Shown here one piece after another: positions 30,403-38,852 of a DNA stretch of 64,000 nucleotides. A program made the translations under genes and the position numbers. The notes under the pieces are model-generated. The model was not told the origin of the DNA. It saw nothing but the letters and a program-made list of their open reading frames with translations, and searched no databases. Position 1 is the stretch's first letter, and each line of letters begins with the position of its first letter. Location: assembly GCA_963721105.1 (NCBI GenBank), contig CAVRHY010000007.1, positions 62,001 through 126,000 on the forward strand. The letters run 5' to 3'. This stretch comes from Thermohalobaculum sp963721105 (GTDB lineage: Bacteria > Pseudomonadota > Alphaproteobacteria > Rhodobacterales > Rhodobacteraceae).

Positions 30403-31320
30403 ATGAATGATATGTCTGTGACGTCCGATCAACAGGCCGAAATCGACGCGGCGCGCGGCACGGCCCGCGAAACCCGCCGCGCCGTCGCCGAGGGGCTGGA
30501 GGCGCGGCTCTACACGCCCGTCCCGGTGCTGGATCACGGCTTCGTGCGCGTCGTCGACTACATGGGAGACGACGCCGCCATCGTGCAGGCGGCGCGCGTC
30601 AGCTACGGCCAGGGCACGCGGCACGCCCGCGACGATGCCGGGCTGATCCGTTATCTCATGCGGCACTGGCACTCGACGCCGTTCGAGATGTGCGAGATCA
30701 AGCTGCACGTGAAGCTGCCGGTCTTCGTCGCGCGCCAGTGGATCCGTCACCGCACCGCGAACGTCAACGAGTACTCGGCGCGCTACTCGATCCTCGACCG
30801 CGAGTTCTACATTCCGGCGCCCGAGCACCTGGCGGCGCAGTCGACGACCAACAACCAGGGCCGCGGCGCGGTGCTGGAGGGCGACGAGGCGGCCCGCGTG
30901 CTGGCGGTGCTGCGCGACGATGCGACCCGCGCCTACGACCACTACCAGGAGATGCTGGACCAGGACGGCCAGCAGGGCCTGGCGCGCGAACTGGCGCGGA
31001 TGAACCTCCCGGCCAACATCTACACTCAGTGGTACTGGAAGATCGACCTGCATAACCTTTTTCATTTCTTGCGCTTGCGGGCAGACCCTCATGCCCAGTA
31101 CGAGATCCGTGCCTATGCGGAGGCCATCTGCGAGATCGCCCGGGACTGGGTGCCGGCTGCCTACGCGGCCTTCGAGGATTACCGGCTGAACGCCGCGCAG
31201 TTCTCGGGCCCCGCGATGGCCTGCCTGCGCCGGATGCTGGCGGGCGAGGCCGTGACGCAGGAGAACTCCGGCATGTCGAAGGGCGAGTGGCGCGAATTCC
31301 GGGCGGCGCTGGACGGCTGA
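30403..31320 (+). CDS. thyX: FAD-dependent thymidylate synthase ThyX
   Basis: ThyX makes dTMP from dUMP with methylene-THF and reduced flavin. The 305-residue protein has the diagnostic RHRTANVNEYSARYS motif (near residue 110, matching RHRxxSxNExSxRYS except Ala for the first Ser), plus the dUMP-binding and flavin elements HSTPFEMCEIKLHVK and LHNLFHFLRLRADPHAQYEIR. Length is typical of alphaproteobacterial ThyX. There is no thyA in the window. Confidence 0.96.
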   Translation: MNDMSVTSDQQAEIDAARGTARETRRAVAEGLEARLYTPVPVLDHGFVRVVDYMGDDAAIVQAARVSYGQGTRHARDDAGLIRYLMRHWHSTPFEMCEIKLHVKLPVFVARQWIRHRTANVNEYSARYSILDREFYIPAPEHLAAQSTTNNQGRGAVLEGDEAARVLAVLRDDATRAYDHYQEMLDQDGQQGLARELARMNLPANIYTQWYWKIDLHNLFHFLRLRADPHAQYEIRAYAEAICEIARDWVPAAYAAFEDYRLNAAQFSGPAMACLRRMLAGEAVTQENSGMSKGEWREFRAALDG

Positions 31321-31380
31321 GGAAAACGCGCCCCGCAACCGGTTGACCTTCGTCTCGCGAGCCGCGGCAGCGGCGGGCCG

Positions 31381-31869
31381 TCAGTCCTTGCGGACGACGC
31401 TGATTCTGCCATTCCGCTCGAGATAAGCGGCTTCGACCTGCTCGACATCCGCAATGCCCCGCATGCGCAGGGTCTCGGTCAGGTCGCGCTCTCCCAGTTC
31501 GGCGTGGTGAAGCGCGTGCCAGTCGATCCGCCCGTCGCAGACGATCTGCAGCGGCCGGCCCTTGATCAGCCGGGACAGCAGCGCGGAGCGCCGCGTCAGT
31601 TCGGTAACGACCATGTAGAGGGCGGCAAGCGTGGCGGTCGCCGCCAGCGTCGGCAGCAGCGGCGCATTGCCGGTGAGCGCCCGGCTGAGGCTGGAGCCCA
31701 TGACAACGACGACGACGATGTCGGCGGCCGCGGTGCTGCCGAAGGCTCGTCGCGGCATGACCCGATAGAGCACGAGGCCGTAGAGGAAGACGATGCCCGC
31801 GCGAATGCACATCTGCCACCAGGCGATCTGGTCCGCCTGGCTGCCGATCAGGTGATGGAAGGTGGCCAC
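31381..31869 (-). CDS. DUF421-family membrane protein (YetF/YcaP-like)
   Basis: About 162 residues. The N-terminal half has three hydrophobic segments (MCIRAGIVFLYGLVLYRVM, ADIVVVVVMGSSLSRAL and TLAATATLAALYMVV). The soluble C-terminal half has the family core LIKGRPLQIVCDGRIDWHALHHAELGERDLTETLRMRGI and VEAAYLERNGRISVVRK, which form the conserved DUF421 dimer domain. Its function is unknown, though relatives affect envelope and spore physiology. The start is uncertain: GTG 31869 with GGAG about 11 bases upstream is preferred, and ATG 31941 would add a charged tail. Convergent with thyX. Confidence 0.75.
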   Translation of the reverse strand: MATFHHLIGSQADQIAWWQMCIRAGIVFLYGLVLYRVMPRRAFGSTAAADIVVVVVMGSSLSRALTGNAPLLPTLAATATLAALYMVVTELTRRSALLSRLIKGRPLQIVCDGRIDWHALHHAELGERDLTETLRMRGIADVEQVEAAYLERNGRISVVRKD

Positions 31870-32097
31870 GACACTCGCGCTCCGATTCGCCTCCGGTCCG
31901 GTCCGGCCCGTCGCGCGGGCGGTGAACGGCGCGTCAGGCATGCACCGAAGACAACGAGCGACGGGGTCGTGCGGTTCACCTGCGGCACGGAAGCGTTGAC
32001 GCGGGTCGCCGGACCGGCAGCCCGTCATCCCTGATCCGCGCCCGATCCCCGATCCGCGCCCGGTCGCCAGCCGGGTCAGCGAAACCGGTTGCCGGCG

Positions 32098-32583
32098 TCA
32101 CTCTCCCGCGGCCCCCGGCGGAAACTCCCCTCGGATGCGGGCGATGATCTGGTCGCGGGTCTGGCGATAGGCGGCCAGGCGCTCCTCGCGCTTCTCGCCC
32201 AGGCCTGTCGGGTCAAGCGTCGGCCAGTAGGTGACATCGACGTGGTAGTCGGCCGTACAGTCAAGCGCGCGCCGCTGGGCGCCGGGCGAGAGCGCGATGA
32301 TGCGGTCGTAGCCGTCGATCGTGTCGCCCCAGCTCTCCATGTCGTCGAAGCTGCGCACGCGATGGCGCGAGATGTCGACGCCAATCTCGGCGGCGACAGC
32401 AACCATGAAGCCGTCGACCTCCATGTCGCTGAAGACGCCGGCCGACTGCACGAAGATGCGCTTGCCGTGCAGGGATTTGAGATAGCCCTCGGCGATCGGC
32501 GAGCGCACGCAGTTATGGTCGCAGCAGAACAGCACCGATCCCGGCAGCGTGCGCGCCAGGCCGTGTCGGGCGGGATTGGCCAT
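32098..32583 (-). CDS. Low-molecular-weight phosphotyrosine phosphatase / arsenate-reductase-like protein
   Basis: A 161-residue member of the LMW-PTP fold. SVLFCCDHNCVRSPIAEG contains the Cx5RS phosphate-binding loop, and VDVTYWPTLDPTG carries the Asp-Pro general acid near the C-terminus (DPTG). It starts one base after the UPF0262 stop, and the block hisD-UPF0262-phosphatase is a recurrent alphaproteobacterial arrangement. The physiological substrate is unknown. Arsenate reduction is less likely, as no ars genes are nearby. Confidence 0.85.
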   Translation of the reverse strand: MANPARHGLARTLPGSVLFCCDHNCVRSPIAEGYLKSLHGKRIFVQSAGVFSDMEVDGFMVAVAAEIGVDISRHRVRSFDDMESWGDTIDGYDRIIALSPGAQRRALDCTADYHVDVTYWPTLDPTGLGEKREERLAAYRQTRDQIIARIRGEFPPGAAGE

Positions 32584-32584
32584 G

Positions 32585-33082
32585 TCAGCCGCGGAACTGC
32601 AGCGCGCAGATCACCGTGAACAGGCGCCGCGCCGTGCCGTTGTCGGTCTCGATCCTGCCCTCCAGCCTCTCGGCCAGGATCGTAGCCCCCTCGTCGTGGA
32701 TGCCGCGCCGGCCCATGTCGATCGCCTCTATCTTCGACGGCGGCAGACGTTTCACGGCGTCGAAGTAGCTCTCGCAGATGGCGAAGTAGTCCTTGATGAC
32801 CCCGCGCAGCGGGCTGAGCGAGAGCAGCAGCTCGGCCACCGGCCGGTCGTCCGTGGTGCGGACGTCCATCAGCAGCATCCGCTCGGCCATCCCCATTCCC
32901 AGGGTGTACGGTCCGGCCGGGATCTCCTCGCCAGGGCGGGGCAGGGGGCGAAAGCGGTTTTCCTCGATCAGGTCGAAGATGGCGACGTCCAGCTCCTGCT
33001 GGATCTCGGGCGTACGCTGCCGCGGCCGGTCCTCGATCAGCCGCACCTTCGCCAGCCGGTCCGTCTCGGCGAACCCGGTCAA
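32585..33082 (-). CDS. UPF0262 family protein, TTG start overlapping hisD
   Basis: A 165-residue protein with the conserved blocks DVAIFDLIEENRFRP, GPYTLGMGMAERMLLMDV, LSLSPLRGVIKDYFAICESYF and DMGRRGIHDEGA. These match the UPF0262 family, found almost only in alphaproteobacteria; its function is unknown. The only start that gives the family length is TTG 33082, which overlaps the hisD stop as TTGA. The open frame continues upstream through hisD out of frame, but that is not coding for this protein. Tight coupling suggests co-translation with hisD. Confidence 0.85.
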   Translation of the reverse strand: MTGFAETDRLAKVRLIEDRPRQRTPEIQQELDVAIFDLIEENRFRPLPRPGEEIPAGPYTLGMGMAERMLLMDVRTTDDRPVAELLLSLSPLRGVIKDYFAICESYFDAVKRLPPSKIEAIDMGRRGIHDEGATILAERLEGRIETDNGTARRLFTVICALQFRG

Positions 33083-34377
33083 TTCAGCCGCTCCAGCCGG
33101 GCGGCAACCGAGAGCGCATGCGCTTCGAGCCCCTCCGAGCGGGCGAGGCGCTCCGCCGCCGGCCCGATGGCGCGGAGCGCGCCCGGCGTCATGCCGGCAA
33201 TGGTCGTGCGCTTCATGAAGTCGAGGACCGACAGCCCGGACGAGAACCGCGCCGAGCGCGCCGTCGGCAGCACGTGGTTCGGGCCGCCGACATAGTCGCC
33301 GATGGCCTCGGGGGTCATGCCGCCGAGGAAGATTGCCCCAGCGTTGCGGATGCGGCCGGCCAGCCGCTCCGGGTCGGCGGTGCAGATCTGCAGGTGTTCG
33401 GGGGCGATGCGGTCGGCAAGCTCCACGGCGTCGTCCAGCGCACCGATGGTGATGATCGCGCCGTGGTCGCGCCAGCTCGGCCCCGCGATGGCAGCGCGTT
33501 CCAGCGTCGATAGCCGGCGGTCCACCGCCTCGGCGACGGCCCTGCCGAACGCCGGGTCGTCGGTGACCAGGATCGACTGCGCGTCGGCGTCGTGCTCGGC
33601 CTGCGCCATCAGGTCCAGCGCGATCCAGTCGGGGTCGTTGTCGCGGTCGGCGATCACCAGCACTTCGGAAGGGCCGGCGATCATGTCGATGCCGACCGTC
33701 CCGAAGACCCGCCGCTTGGCCTCGGCGACATAGGCGTTGCCGGGGCCGGTGATCTTGTCGACGGGCCGGATCGGGCCGGCGCCGTAGGCCAGCGCCGCGA
33801 TCGCCTGCGCGCCGCCGATGCGGTAGACGGTCTCGACGCCGGCCAGCCGCGCGGCCAGCAGAACCAGCGGGTTCGACGTGCCGCCCGGCGTCGGCGCGCA
33901 GATCACCAGCCGGCCAACGCCGGCAACCTGCGCCGGGATCGCGTTCATCAGCACCGAGGACGGATAGCTGGCCAGCCCACCCGGCACGTAGAGGCCGGCG
34001 GCGCCGACCGCGGTCCACCGCCAGCCGAGGGTCGCACCGGTCTCGTCCGTCCAGCGCGCGTCGTCGGGGCGCTGGCGCTCGTGATAGGCGCGGATGCGCG
34101 CGGCGGCGAGTTCCAGCGCCGCGCGGTCCTTGGCCGGGACCGCGGCAACCGCGGCATCGATCTCGGCCGGCGAGAAGGCGATGGTCTCGGCCGTCAACTC
34201 GATTCGGTCGAAGCGCGCCGTCAGCTCCAGCACTGCCTCTAACCCGCGCCCGCGGACGTCGTCCAGGATGCCCGCGACCGCCGCGTCGACGCCGCCCCCG
34301 ACCTGCTGTGTGCGGTCGAGCAGTCGCGTGAAGGCGGCTTCGAAACCGGCGTCGCGCTGATCCAGGAACTGCGGCAT
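33079..34377 (-). CDS. hisD: Histidinol dehydrogenase
   Basis: HisD performs the last two steps of histidine synthesis, oxidising L-histidinol to L-histidine with NAD and zinc. The 432-residue product has ALAYGAGPIRPVDKITGPGNAYVAEAKR, AGPSEVLVIADRDNDPDW and ADRIAPEHLQI, the latter holding the catalytic Glu-His pair, and the zinc-ligand region GGPNHVLPTARSARFSSGLSV. All are standard. Other his genes are not in the window. It heads the hisD-UPF0262-phosphatase block. Confidence 0.97.
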   Translation of the reverse strand: MPQFLDQRDAGFEAAFTRLLDRTQQVGGGVDAAVAGILDDVRGRGLEAVLELTARFDRIELTAETIAFSPAEIDAAVAAVPAKDRAALELAAARIRAYHERQRPDDARWTDETGATLGWRWTAVGAAGLYVPGGLASYPSSVLMNAIPAQVAGVGRLVICAPTPGGTSNPLVLLAARLAGVETVYRIGGAQAIAALAYGAGPIRPVDKITGPGNAYVAEAKRRVFGTVGIDMIAGPSEVLVIADRDNDPDWIALDLMAQAEHDADAQSILVTDDPAFGRAVAEAVDRRLSTLERAAIAGPSWRDHGAIITIGALDDAVELADRIAPEHLQICTADPERLAGRIRNAGAIFLGGMTPEAIGDYVGGPNHVLPTARSARFSSGLSVLDFMKRTTIAGMTPGALRAIGPAAERLARSEGLEAHALSVAARLERLN

Positions 34378-34623
34378 GAGGCCTCCGGCGGGGACGTGCT
34401 GTCTTAGGCAGGCGCCGCTGGCGTGGCAAGGCGGCGGGTGGGGCGGCGGGCGGCGCCAGGCCGCTCCGGCGGCCGTCCGCCCCTCGCCGGGAGGGAGCGC
34501 TGCGAAGAGTTCATGCCGAGTCGGCGCCGTCGATAACCCTCTGCTTCAGAAGCTCTTGGCAGGCGTCCACATGTGGACGGGGTGTCTGACCGGCCTTCCT
34601 GGCGGCGCTGCGGGGGCGTCGGC

Positions 34624-34875
34624 TCACCTGGAGCGCTTTCGAATGACGAACTCGAGCGTCGTGCCTCGCTCGGCGGCGCTGACCAGCTCGTGCCCCTGCT
34701 CGGTGCAGAAATGCGGAAAGTCGACCCGCGCTGCCGGGTCGTCCGCTAGCACGCGAAGCAAGGCGCCGGGTGGCATTCCGGCGAGCCGCTTGCGCGCCTT
34801 CAGCACCGGCAGCGGGCACAGCAGCCCGCTGGTGTCCAGCTCGACAGTCTCGGCCTTGGGGTCGGTCTCGGTCAT
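34624..34875 (-). CDS. TusA/SirA-like sulfurtransferase
   Basis: An 83-residue protein with the defining LDTSGLLCPLPVLKARKRLA motif, whose Cys in CPxP carries persulfide sulfur in TusA proteins, followed by the ferredoxin-like PPGALLRVLADDPAARVDFPHFC core. Family members relay sulfur to tRNA thiolation, molybdenum cofactor formation or sulfur oxidation. It is divergent from the SoxX-like gene 111 bases away. Given the sulfur-related genes nearby, a role in sulfur trafficking is possible but not shown. Confidence 0.85.
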   Translation of the reverse strand: MTETDPKAETVELDTSGLLCPLPVLKARKRLAGMPPGALLRVLADDPAARVDFPHFCTEQGHELVSAAERGTTLEFVIRKRSR

Positions 34876-34986
34876 GCGGCGGACGATAGCGGTCGGCCGG
34901 CCGCGCGCAAGGGCTTGCCCGGCACGCGGCTCGCCGGTATCCCCGGCCCGTCCGATGCAGGGTCACGACGGATCGCTCGAGCCGAC

Positions 34987-35484
34987 ATGAGACCTCCTTT
35001 CCCGGCAGGCCGGATGGCCGGTTCGGCAGTCGCCGCGGTCACGCTTGCAGCGCTCGTTGCGGCGGCAACGCACTCTGCCGCCCAGGACGTCGTCGCCTAT
35101 TCGATTGTCGACGCGCGCGAGGTGCCGGACAGCCTGACAGGCCGGCCCGGCGACCCGGAGGCCGGCCGCAAGCTCTATTTCGATCGCCAGCTCACCCGGT
35201 GCTCGGGCTGCCATGGCTCGCCCGGCGGACCCGGAGCGCAGGCCGACCCGGGCGCCGCCGGCGCGCCGTCGCTGGCGGGCGTGGCCGGTCGGCTCTCCGA
35301 GGGCGCGATCCGCCTGTGGCTGGTCGCGCCGCAGGTCATTGACCCCGGCACGCGGATGCCGGGCTACTACTCGATTGGCCAGCGCGACGATCCGGCCGAC
35401 CCGCGCTATGGCGAACCGCTGCTGACGGCCGGCCAGGTCGAGGACCTCGTCGCCTACCTGTTGCGACAGACCGAGGGGCGGTGA
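34987..35484 (+). CDS. soxX: SoxX-like monohaem cytochrome c
   Basis: A 165-residue secreted c-type cytochrome. It has a signal peptide (about residues 9-32, ending near HSAAQDV), a single haem site CSGCH (near residue 75) and a distal Met in GTRMPGYYSIGQ. The region PGDPEAGRKLYFDRQL..CSGCHGSPGG..PSLAGV and the final LTAGQVEDLVAYLL are characteristic of SoxX, the small subunit of the thiosulfate-oxidising SoxAX complex. No soxA, soxYZ or soxB is in the window, so it may work with a remote sox cluster or as a stand-alone electron carrier. The next gene is a CcdA-like protein, as in sox and cytochrome maturation loci. Confidence 0.75.
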   Translation: MRPPFPAGRMAGSAVAAVTLAALVAAATHSAAQDVVAYSIVDAREVPDSLTGRPGDPEAGRKLYFDRQLTRCSGCHGSPGGPGAQADPGAAGAPSLAGVAGRLSEGAIRLWLVAPQVIDPGTRMPGYYSIGQRDDPADPRYGEPLLTAGQVEDLVAYLLRQTEGR

Positions 35485-35593
35485 GCGTCACGGCAAGTTG
35501 AGTTTCTGACGCCCGTTGCGCAGGGTAGGCGGGCAGGACAGGTCAAGCCGCCGGGCCAATGCGGCAGCATGCGGTAACGGGACGGCAAACCTC

Positions 35594-36529
35594 TTGGAAG
35601 CACTCAGCGAAATTGGCGTCGAGGCGATCCGCAGCGGCAGCCTCGTGGGGCTGGGCTTCGCCTTTCTGTTCGGCCTCATCAGCTTTCTCAGCCCCTGCGT
35701 GCTGCCGATGGCGCCGCCATACCTGGCCTATCTCGGCGGCACGACGCTGGACGAAATCTCGGGTGAGACCGGCATGGTCGACCGCCAGGCGGCGCGCCGG
35801 GTGCTGCTCGCCGCGGTCTTCTTCGTGCTCGGCCTCGGCACGGTCTTCGTCGCGCTCGGCGTCGGCATGGCCAGCGCCGGCGGCTTTCTGCTCGACCGCA
35901 AGGCCGAGTTTGGCATGGCCTCGGGCGTCATCATCTACGTTTTCGGCCTGCATTTCTGGGGCCTTCGCACGGCCGCCCTGATCACCGCCGCCATGCTGGC
36001 GCTGACGGCGGCCTGGTGGGCCGTCTCCGGTCAGTCCTTCGGCGAGGATCTCGCCTTCGCATGGCCCGGGCTGGTCGCCGTCGCGACCGTCGCCGGCGTG
36101 CTGCAGTTCACCGGCTGGGAGCGCATTCCGGTCCTGCACCGCGAGGCGCGGTTTCACGGGCCGGCCGATGCCGGCTCGGTCGGCGCGAGCTTCGTCATCG
36201 GAATGGCCTTCGCCTTCGGCTGGACGCCCTGCCTCGGGCCGATCCTCGCGGCCATCCTGACCTTTGCGGCGCAGAGCGGCAGCGCGCTGGGTGGCGCCGT
36301 GCTCCTCGGCGTCTACGCGCTGGGGCTCGGCGTGCCGTTCCTGGTGGCGGCGCTGTTCATCGGGCCGTTCCTGCGCTGGACACGGGGCTTCCGCCGGCAT
36401 CTCGGCCGGGTCGAAAGGGCGATGGGCGCCCTGCTCATGATCGTCGGCCTGATGATGATCACCGGCGATTTCGAGCGGCTGGCCTATTTCCTCATAGAGA
36501 CGTTTCCGACCCTCGCCACTCTCGGCTGA
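35594..36529 (+). CDS. CcdA-like thiol:disulfide transporter membrane protein
   Basis: A polytopic protein of about 311 residues from a TTG at 35594 (MetGluAlaLeuSer). In-frame sequence back to 35516 lacks a start with a good ribosome site. It has the two membrane cysteines of CcdA/DsbD: SPCVLPMAPPYLAYLGG in the first half and GWTPCLGPILAAILTFA in the second. Such proteins move reducing power to the periplasm for cytochrome c maturation or Sox function (SoxV). Compared with minimal CcdA it has extra length in the middle (about residues 60-165). It lies 109 bases after the SoxX-like gene on the same strand. Confidence 0.82.
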   Translation: MEALSEIGVEAIRSGSLVGLGFAFLFGLISFLSPCVLPMAPPYLAYLGGTTLDEISGETGMVDRQAARRVLLAAVFFVLGLGTVFVALGVGMASAGGFLLDRKAEFGMASGVIIYVFGLHFWGLRTAALITAAMLALTAAWWAVSGQSFGEDLAFAWPGLVAVATVAGVLQFTGWERIPVLHREARFHGPADAGSVGASFVIGMAFAFGWTPCLGPILAAILTFAAQSGSALGGAVLLGVYALGLGVPFLVAALFIGPFLRWTRGFRRHLGRVERAMGALLMIVGLMMITGDFERLAYFLIETFPTLATLG

Positions 36530-36655
36530 TCCCGCCTGCGAAACCGGATCACGGCCGCAGGGGGAGATGATGCGGGGCCGGCCTTGATCGCCGCTGGGGC
36601 GCACGGGTTTTTGTGGCAAGAGGTGGGGGACCGTCGCGCGGTGCAACCTGCGAGC

Positions 36656-36880
36656 CTACCGGCCTGCCTTCAGCTCGGAGAGGACGAACAGGCGGATGGC
36701 GCTGGCCAGAGAGGCCGGCGGCGTGCGGTCGGCGTCCAGCCCGCTCGCCAGCGCGTTGACCGAGACGCCGCGGGCCTCGGCCAGGCGGCGGAACTCGTCC
36801 CAGAACGCCGCTTCGAGGCTGACCGAGGTGCGGTGCCCGGACAGCGTAAGCGAGCGCTTGACGGGGCGGTCATTCCTCAT
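36656..36880 (-). CDS. Ribbon-helix-helix domain protein
   Basis: A 74-residue protein with an RHH fold: KRSLTLSGHRTSVSLEAAFWDEFRRLAEARGVSVNALASGLDADR. It matches the alphaproteobacterial ribbon-helix-helix group (RHH_4 type), probably DNA-binding. Start ATG 36880 lies inside the preceding DUF4169 gene (11-base overlap), showing coupling. The pair DUF4169-RHH next to fumC recurs in alphaproteobacteria. Its targets are unknown. Confidence 0.8.
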   Translation of the reverse strand: MRNDRPVKRSLTLSGHRTSVSLEAAFWDEFRRLAEARGVSVNALASGLDADRTPPASLASAIRLFVLSELKAGR

Positions 36881-37112
36881 CGTCGGGGCGGGAGCTGTCC
36901 CGCCCGTCGCCAGCCGGACTGTCGCCGTCCAGACGGTTGCCATCCAGCCGGTGGCCCTCCAGCCGGTCCCGCTCAAGCCGCCGCTCGGCCTCGGCCCGCT
37001 GGCGCGCGGCAAGCGAGAGTCCGGGGGTCAGCCCAATGCCCGCCGCCTTGCGCTTCTCGTCCCGCGCCTTCTGTTTGCGCCGGGTCCTCAGGTTGACGAT
37101 GCGGGCGTCCAT
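36870..37112 (-). CDS. DUF4169 small basic protein with a repeat-rich tail
   Basis: An 80-residue protein. Its N-terminus, ARIVNLRTRRKQKARDEKRKAA, is the DUF4169 signature (VNLRxxRKxxxR). The middle and tail carry near-repeats of RLEGHRLDGNRLDGDS type before an acidic end. Its function is unknown. It overlaps the RHH gene and is 26 bases from the small lipoprotein gene on the same strand. Confidence 0.78.
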   Translation of the reverse strand: MDARIVNLRTRRKQKARDEKRKAAGIGLTPGLSLAARQRAEAERRLERDRLEGHRLDGNRLDGDSPAGDGRDSSRPDDEE

Positions 37113-37138
37113 GCAGCCTCCACCATGCCAAAGGCGAG

Positions 37139-37345
37139 CTAGTCGTTGAGCTGGCAGCCGCCTGTCGCGCAGGCCCAGATCTCGCCCGTGGTCTTGTCCA
37201 CCATGTAGTTGGCGGCACGGTCCCCCGGAGAGAGCACCTGCTCGCCGCCGAACAGCGTGCAGCCGGTGACGCCGGTGGCCAGCAGGGCGGCGGCGCCGGC
37301 CATCAGCCGAAGACCAAGACTCCCGGTGCCGCCGACGGGGCTCAT
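37139..37345 (-). CDS. Small predicted lipoprotein
   Basis: A 68-residue product with a hydrophobic stretch and a lipobox (LATGVTGC, Cys near residue 29), followed by a short mature domain with two cysteines (WACATGGCQLND). It starts at ATG 37345, overlapping the fumC stop by four bases. It is recognised only as an outer-membrane-type lipoprotein candidate; no function can be given. Confidence 0.65.
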   Translation of the reverse strand: MSPVGGTGSLGLRLMAGAAALLATGVTGCTLFGGEQVLSPGDRAANYMVDKTTGEIWACATGGCQLND

Positions 37346-38745
37346 TTCGGCCCCAGCATGTCCTTCGGCTGGACCACGCGATCGAAGGTCGCCTCGTCGA
37401 CGAAGCCGAGCCTGATCGCCTCGGCCTTCAGCGTCGTGCGGTTCTGGTGCGCGGTCTTGGCGACCTTCGTGGCGTTATCGTAGCCGATCTCGGGCGCCAG
37501 CGCCGTGACCAGCATCAGGCTCTCCCACATCAGGCGGCTGATGCGCTCCTCGTCCGCCTCGATGCCGACCACGCAGTTATCGGTGAACGCCACCGCCGCG
37601 TCGCCCAGCAGCTGCATCGACTGCAGCAGGTTGTAGATCATCATCGGCTTGTAGACGTTCAGCTCGAAATGCCCCTGGCTGCCGGCGAAGCCGATGGCGG
37701 CGTCGTTGCCCATGACGTGCGCGCAGACCTGGGTCAGCGCCTCGCACTGGGTCGGGTTCACCTTGCCCGGCATGATCGAGCTGCCCGGCTCGTTCTCGGG
37801 CAGGACGAGTTCGCCGAGGCCGCAGCGGGGACCGGAGCCGAGCAGGCGGATGTCGTTGGCGATCTTGAACAGGCTCGCGGCGACCGTCTTCGCCGCGCCG
37901 GACATCTCGACGATGGCGTCATGCGCCGCCAGCGCCTCGAACTTGTTCGGCGCCGTCTTGAACGGCAGGCCGGTGATCTCGGCGATGTTCGCCGCGACCA
38001 GCTTGTCGAAACCCTTTTTCGTGTTCAGCCCGGTGCCGACGGCGGTACCGCCCTGGGCCAGAGGGTAGATGTTCTTCAGCGCCGTCTGGATCCGGCCGAT
38101 GCCCTGCTTGACCTGGAAGGCGTAGCCGCCGAATTCCTGGCCCAGCGTCAGGGGTGTCGCGTCCTGGGTGTGCGTGCGGCCGATCTTGATGATCTTCGCA
38201 AAGGCCTTCGCCTTCGCGTCCAGCGCGCCGTGCAGCTTTTCCAGCCCCGGGATCAGCACGTCCACCGCCGTGCGCGCGGCGGCGATGTGCATGGCGGTGG
38301 GGAAGGTGTCGTTCGAGGACTGCGACTTGTTGACGTGGTCGTTCGGGTGAATCGGCTTTTTCGAGCCGATCTCGCCGCCCAGCATCTCGATCGCCCGGTT
38401 CGAGATCACCTCGTTGGCGTTCATGTTCGACTGGGTGCCGCTGCCGGTCTGCCAGACGACAAGCGGGAAGTGATCGTCGAGCTTGCCCGTGATCACCTCA
38501 TCGGCGGCCCGGATGATGGCGTCGCCGAGCTTCTTGTCCAGCAGGCCCTGCTCCATGTTCGCCTGCGCCGCCGCCTTCTTGATGACGCCGAGCGCCCGGA
38601 CGACGGCGATGGGCTGGCGTTCCCAGCCGATCGGGAAGTTCAGGATCGACCGCTGCGTCTGCGCGCCCCAGTAGCGGCCGGCGGGCACATCGATGGGTCC
38701 GAAGCTGTCGGTCTCGGTGCGGGTCTCGGTGCTGATCTTCGCCAT
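37342..38745 (-). CDS. fumC: Class II fumarate hydratase
   Basis: FumC interconverts fumarate and malate in the TCA cycle without an iron-sulfur cluster. The 467-residue protein has the superfamily signature GSSIMPGKVNPTQCEA (near residue 320), TGSGTQSNMNANEVISNRA and GRTHTQDATPLTLGQE, which holds the active-site His. Start ATG 38745 follows GGGGGGAG; the in-frame extension to 38802 lacks family similarity. It precedes the small lipoprotein and the DUF4169/RHH pair on the same strand. Confidence 0.97.
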   Translation of the reverse strand: MAKISTETRTETDSFGPIDVPAGRYWGAQTQRSILNFPIGWERQPIAVVRALGVIKKAAAQANMEQGLLDKKLGDAIIRAADEVITGKLDDHFPLVVWQTGSGTQSNMNANEVISNRAIEMLGGEIGSKKPIHPNDHVNKSQSSNDTFPTAMHIAAARTAVDVLIPGLEKLHGALDAKAKAFAKIIKIGRTHTQDATPLTLGQEFGGYAFQVKQGIGRIQTALKNIYPLAQGGTAVGTGLNTKKGFDKLVAANIAEITGLPFKTAPNKFEALAAHDAIVEMSGAAKTVAASLFKIANDIRLLGSGPRCGLGELVLPENEPGSSIMPGKVNPTQCEALTQVCAHVMGNDAAIGFAGSQGHFELNVYKPMMIYNLLQSMQLLGDAAVAFTDNCVVGIEADEERISRLMWESLMLVTALAPEIGYDNATKVAKTAHQNRTTLKAEAIRLGFVDEATFDRVVQPKDMLGPK

Positions 38746-38852
38746 GTCTCCCCCCGGAATGCGGCTGTGCCGCTTTCTACCGCCCGCGGGGGAGATTGCC
38801 AATCGGCGTGACGGCGCCGCCGGACGCGGGCATCTTGGCCGGTGGTCGACCG

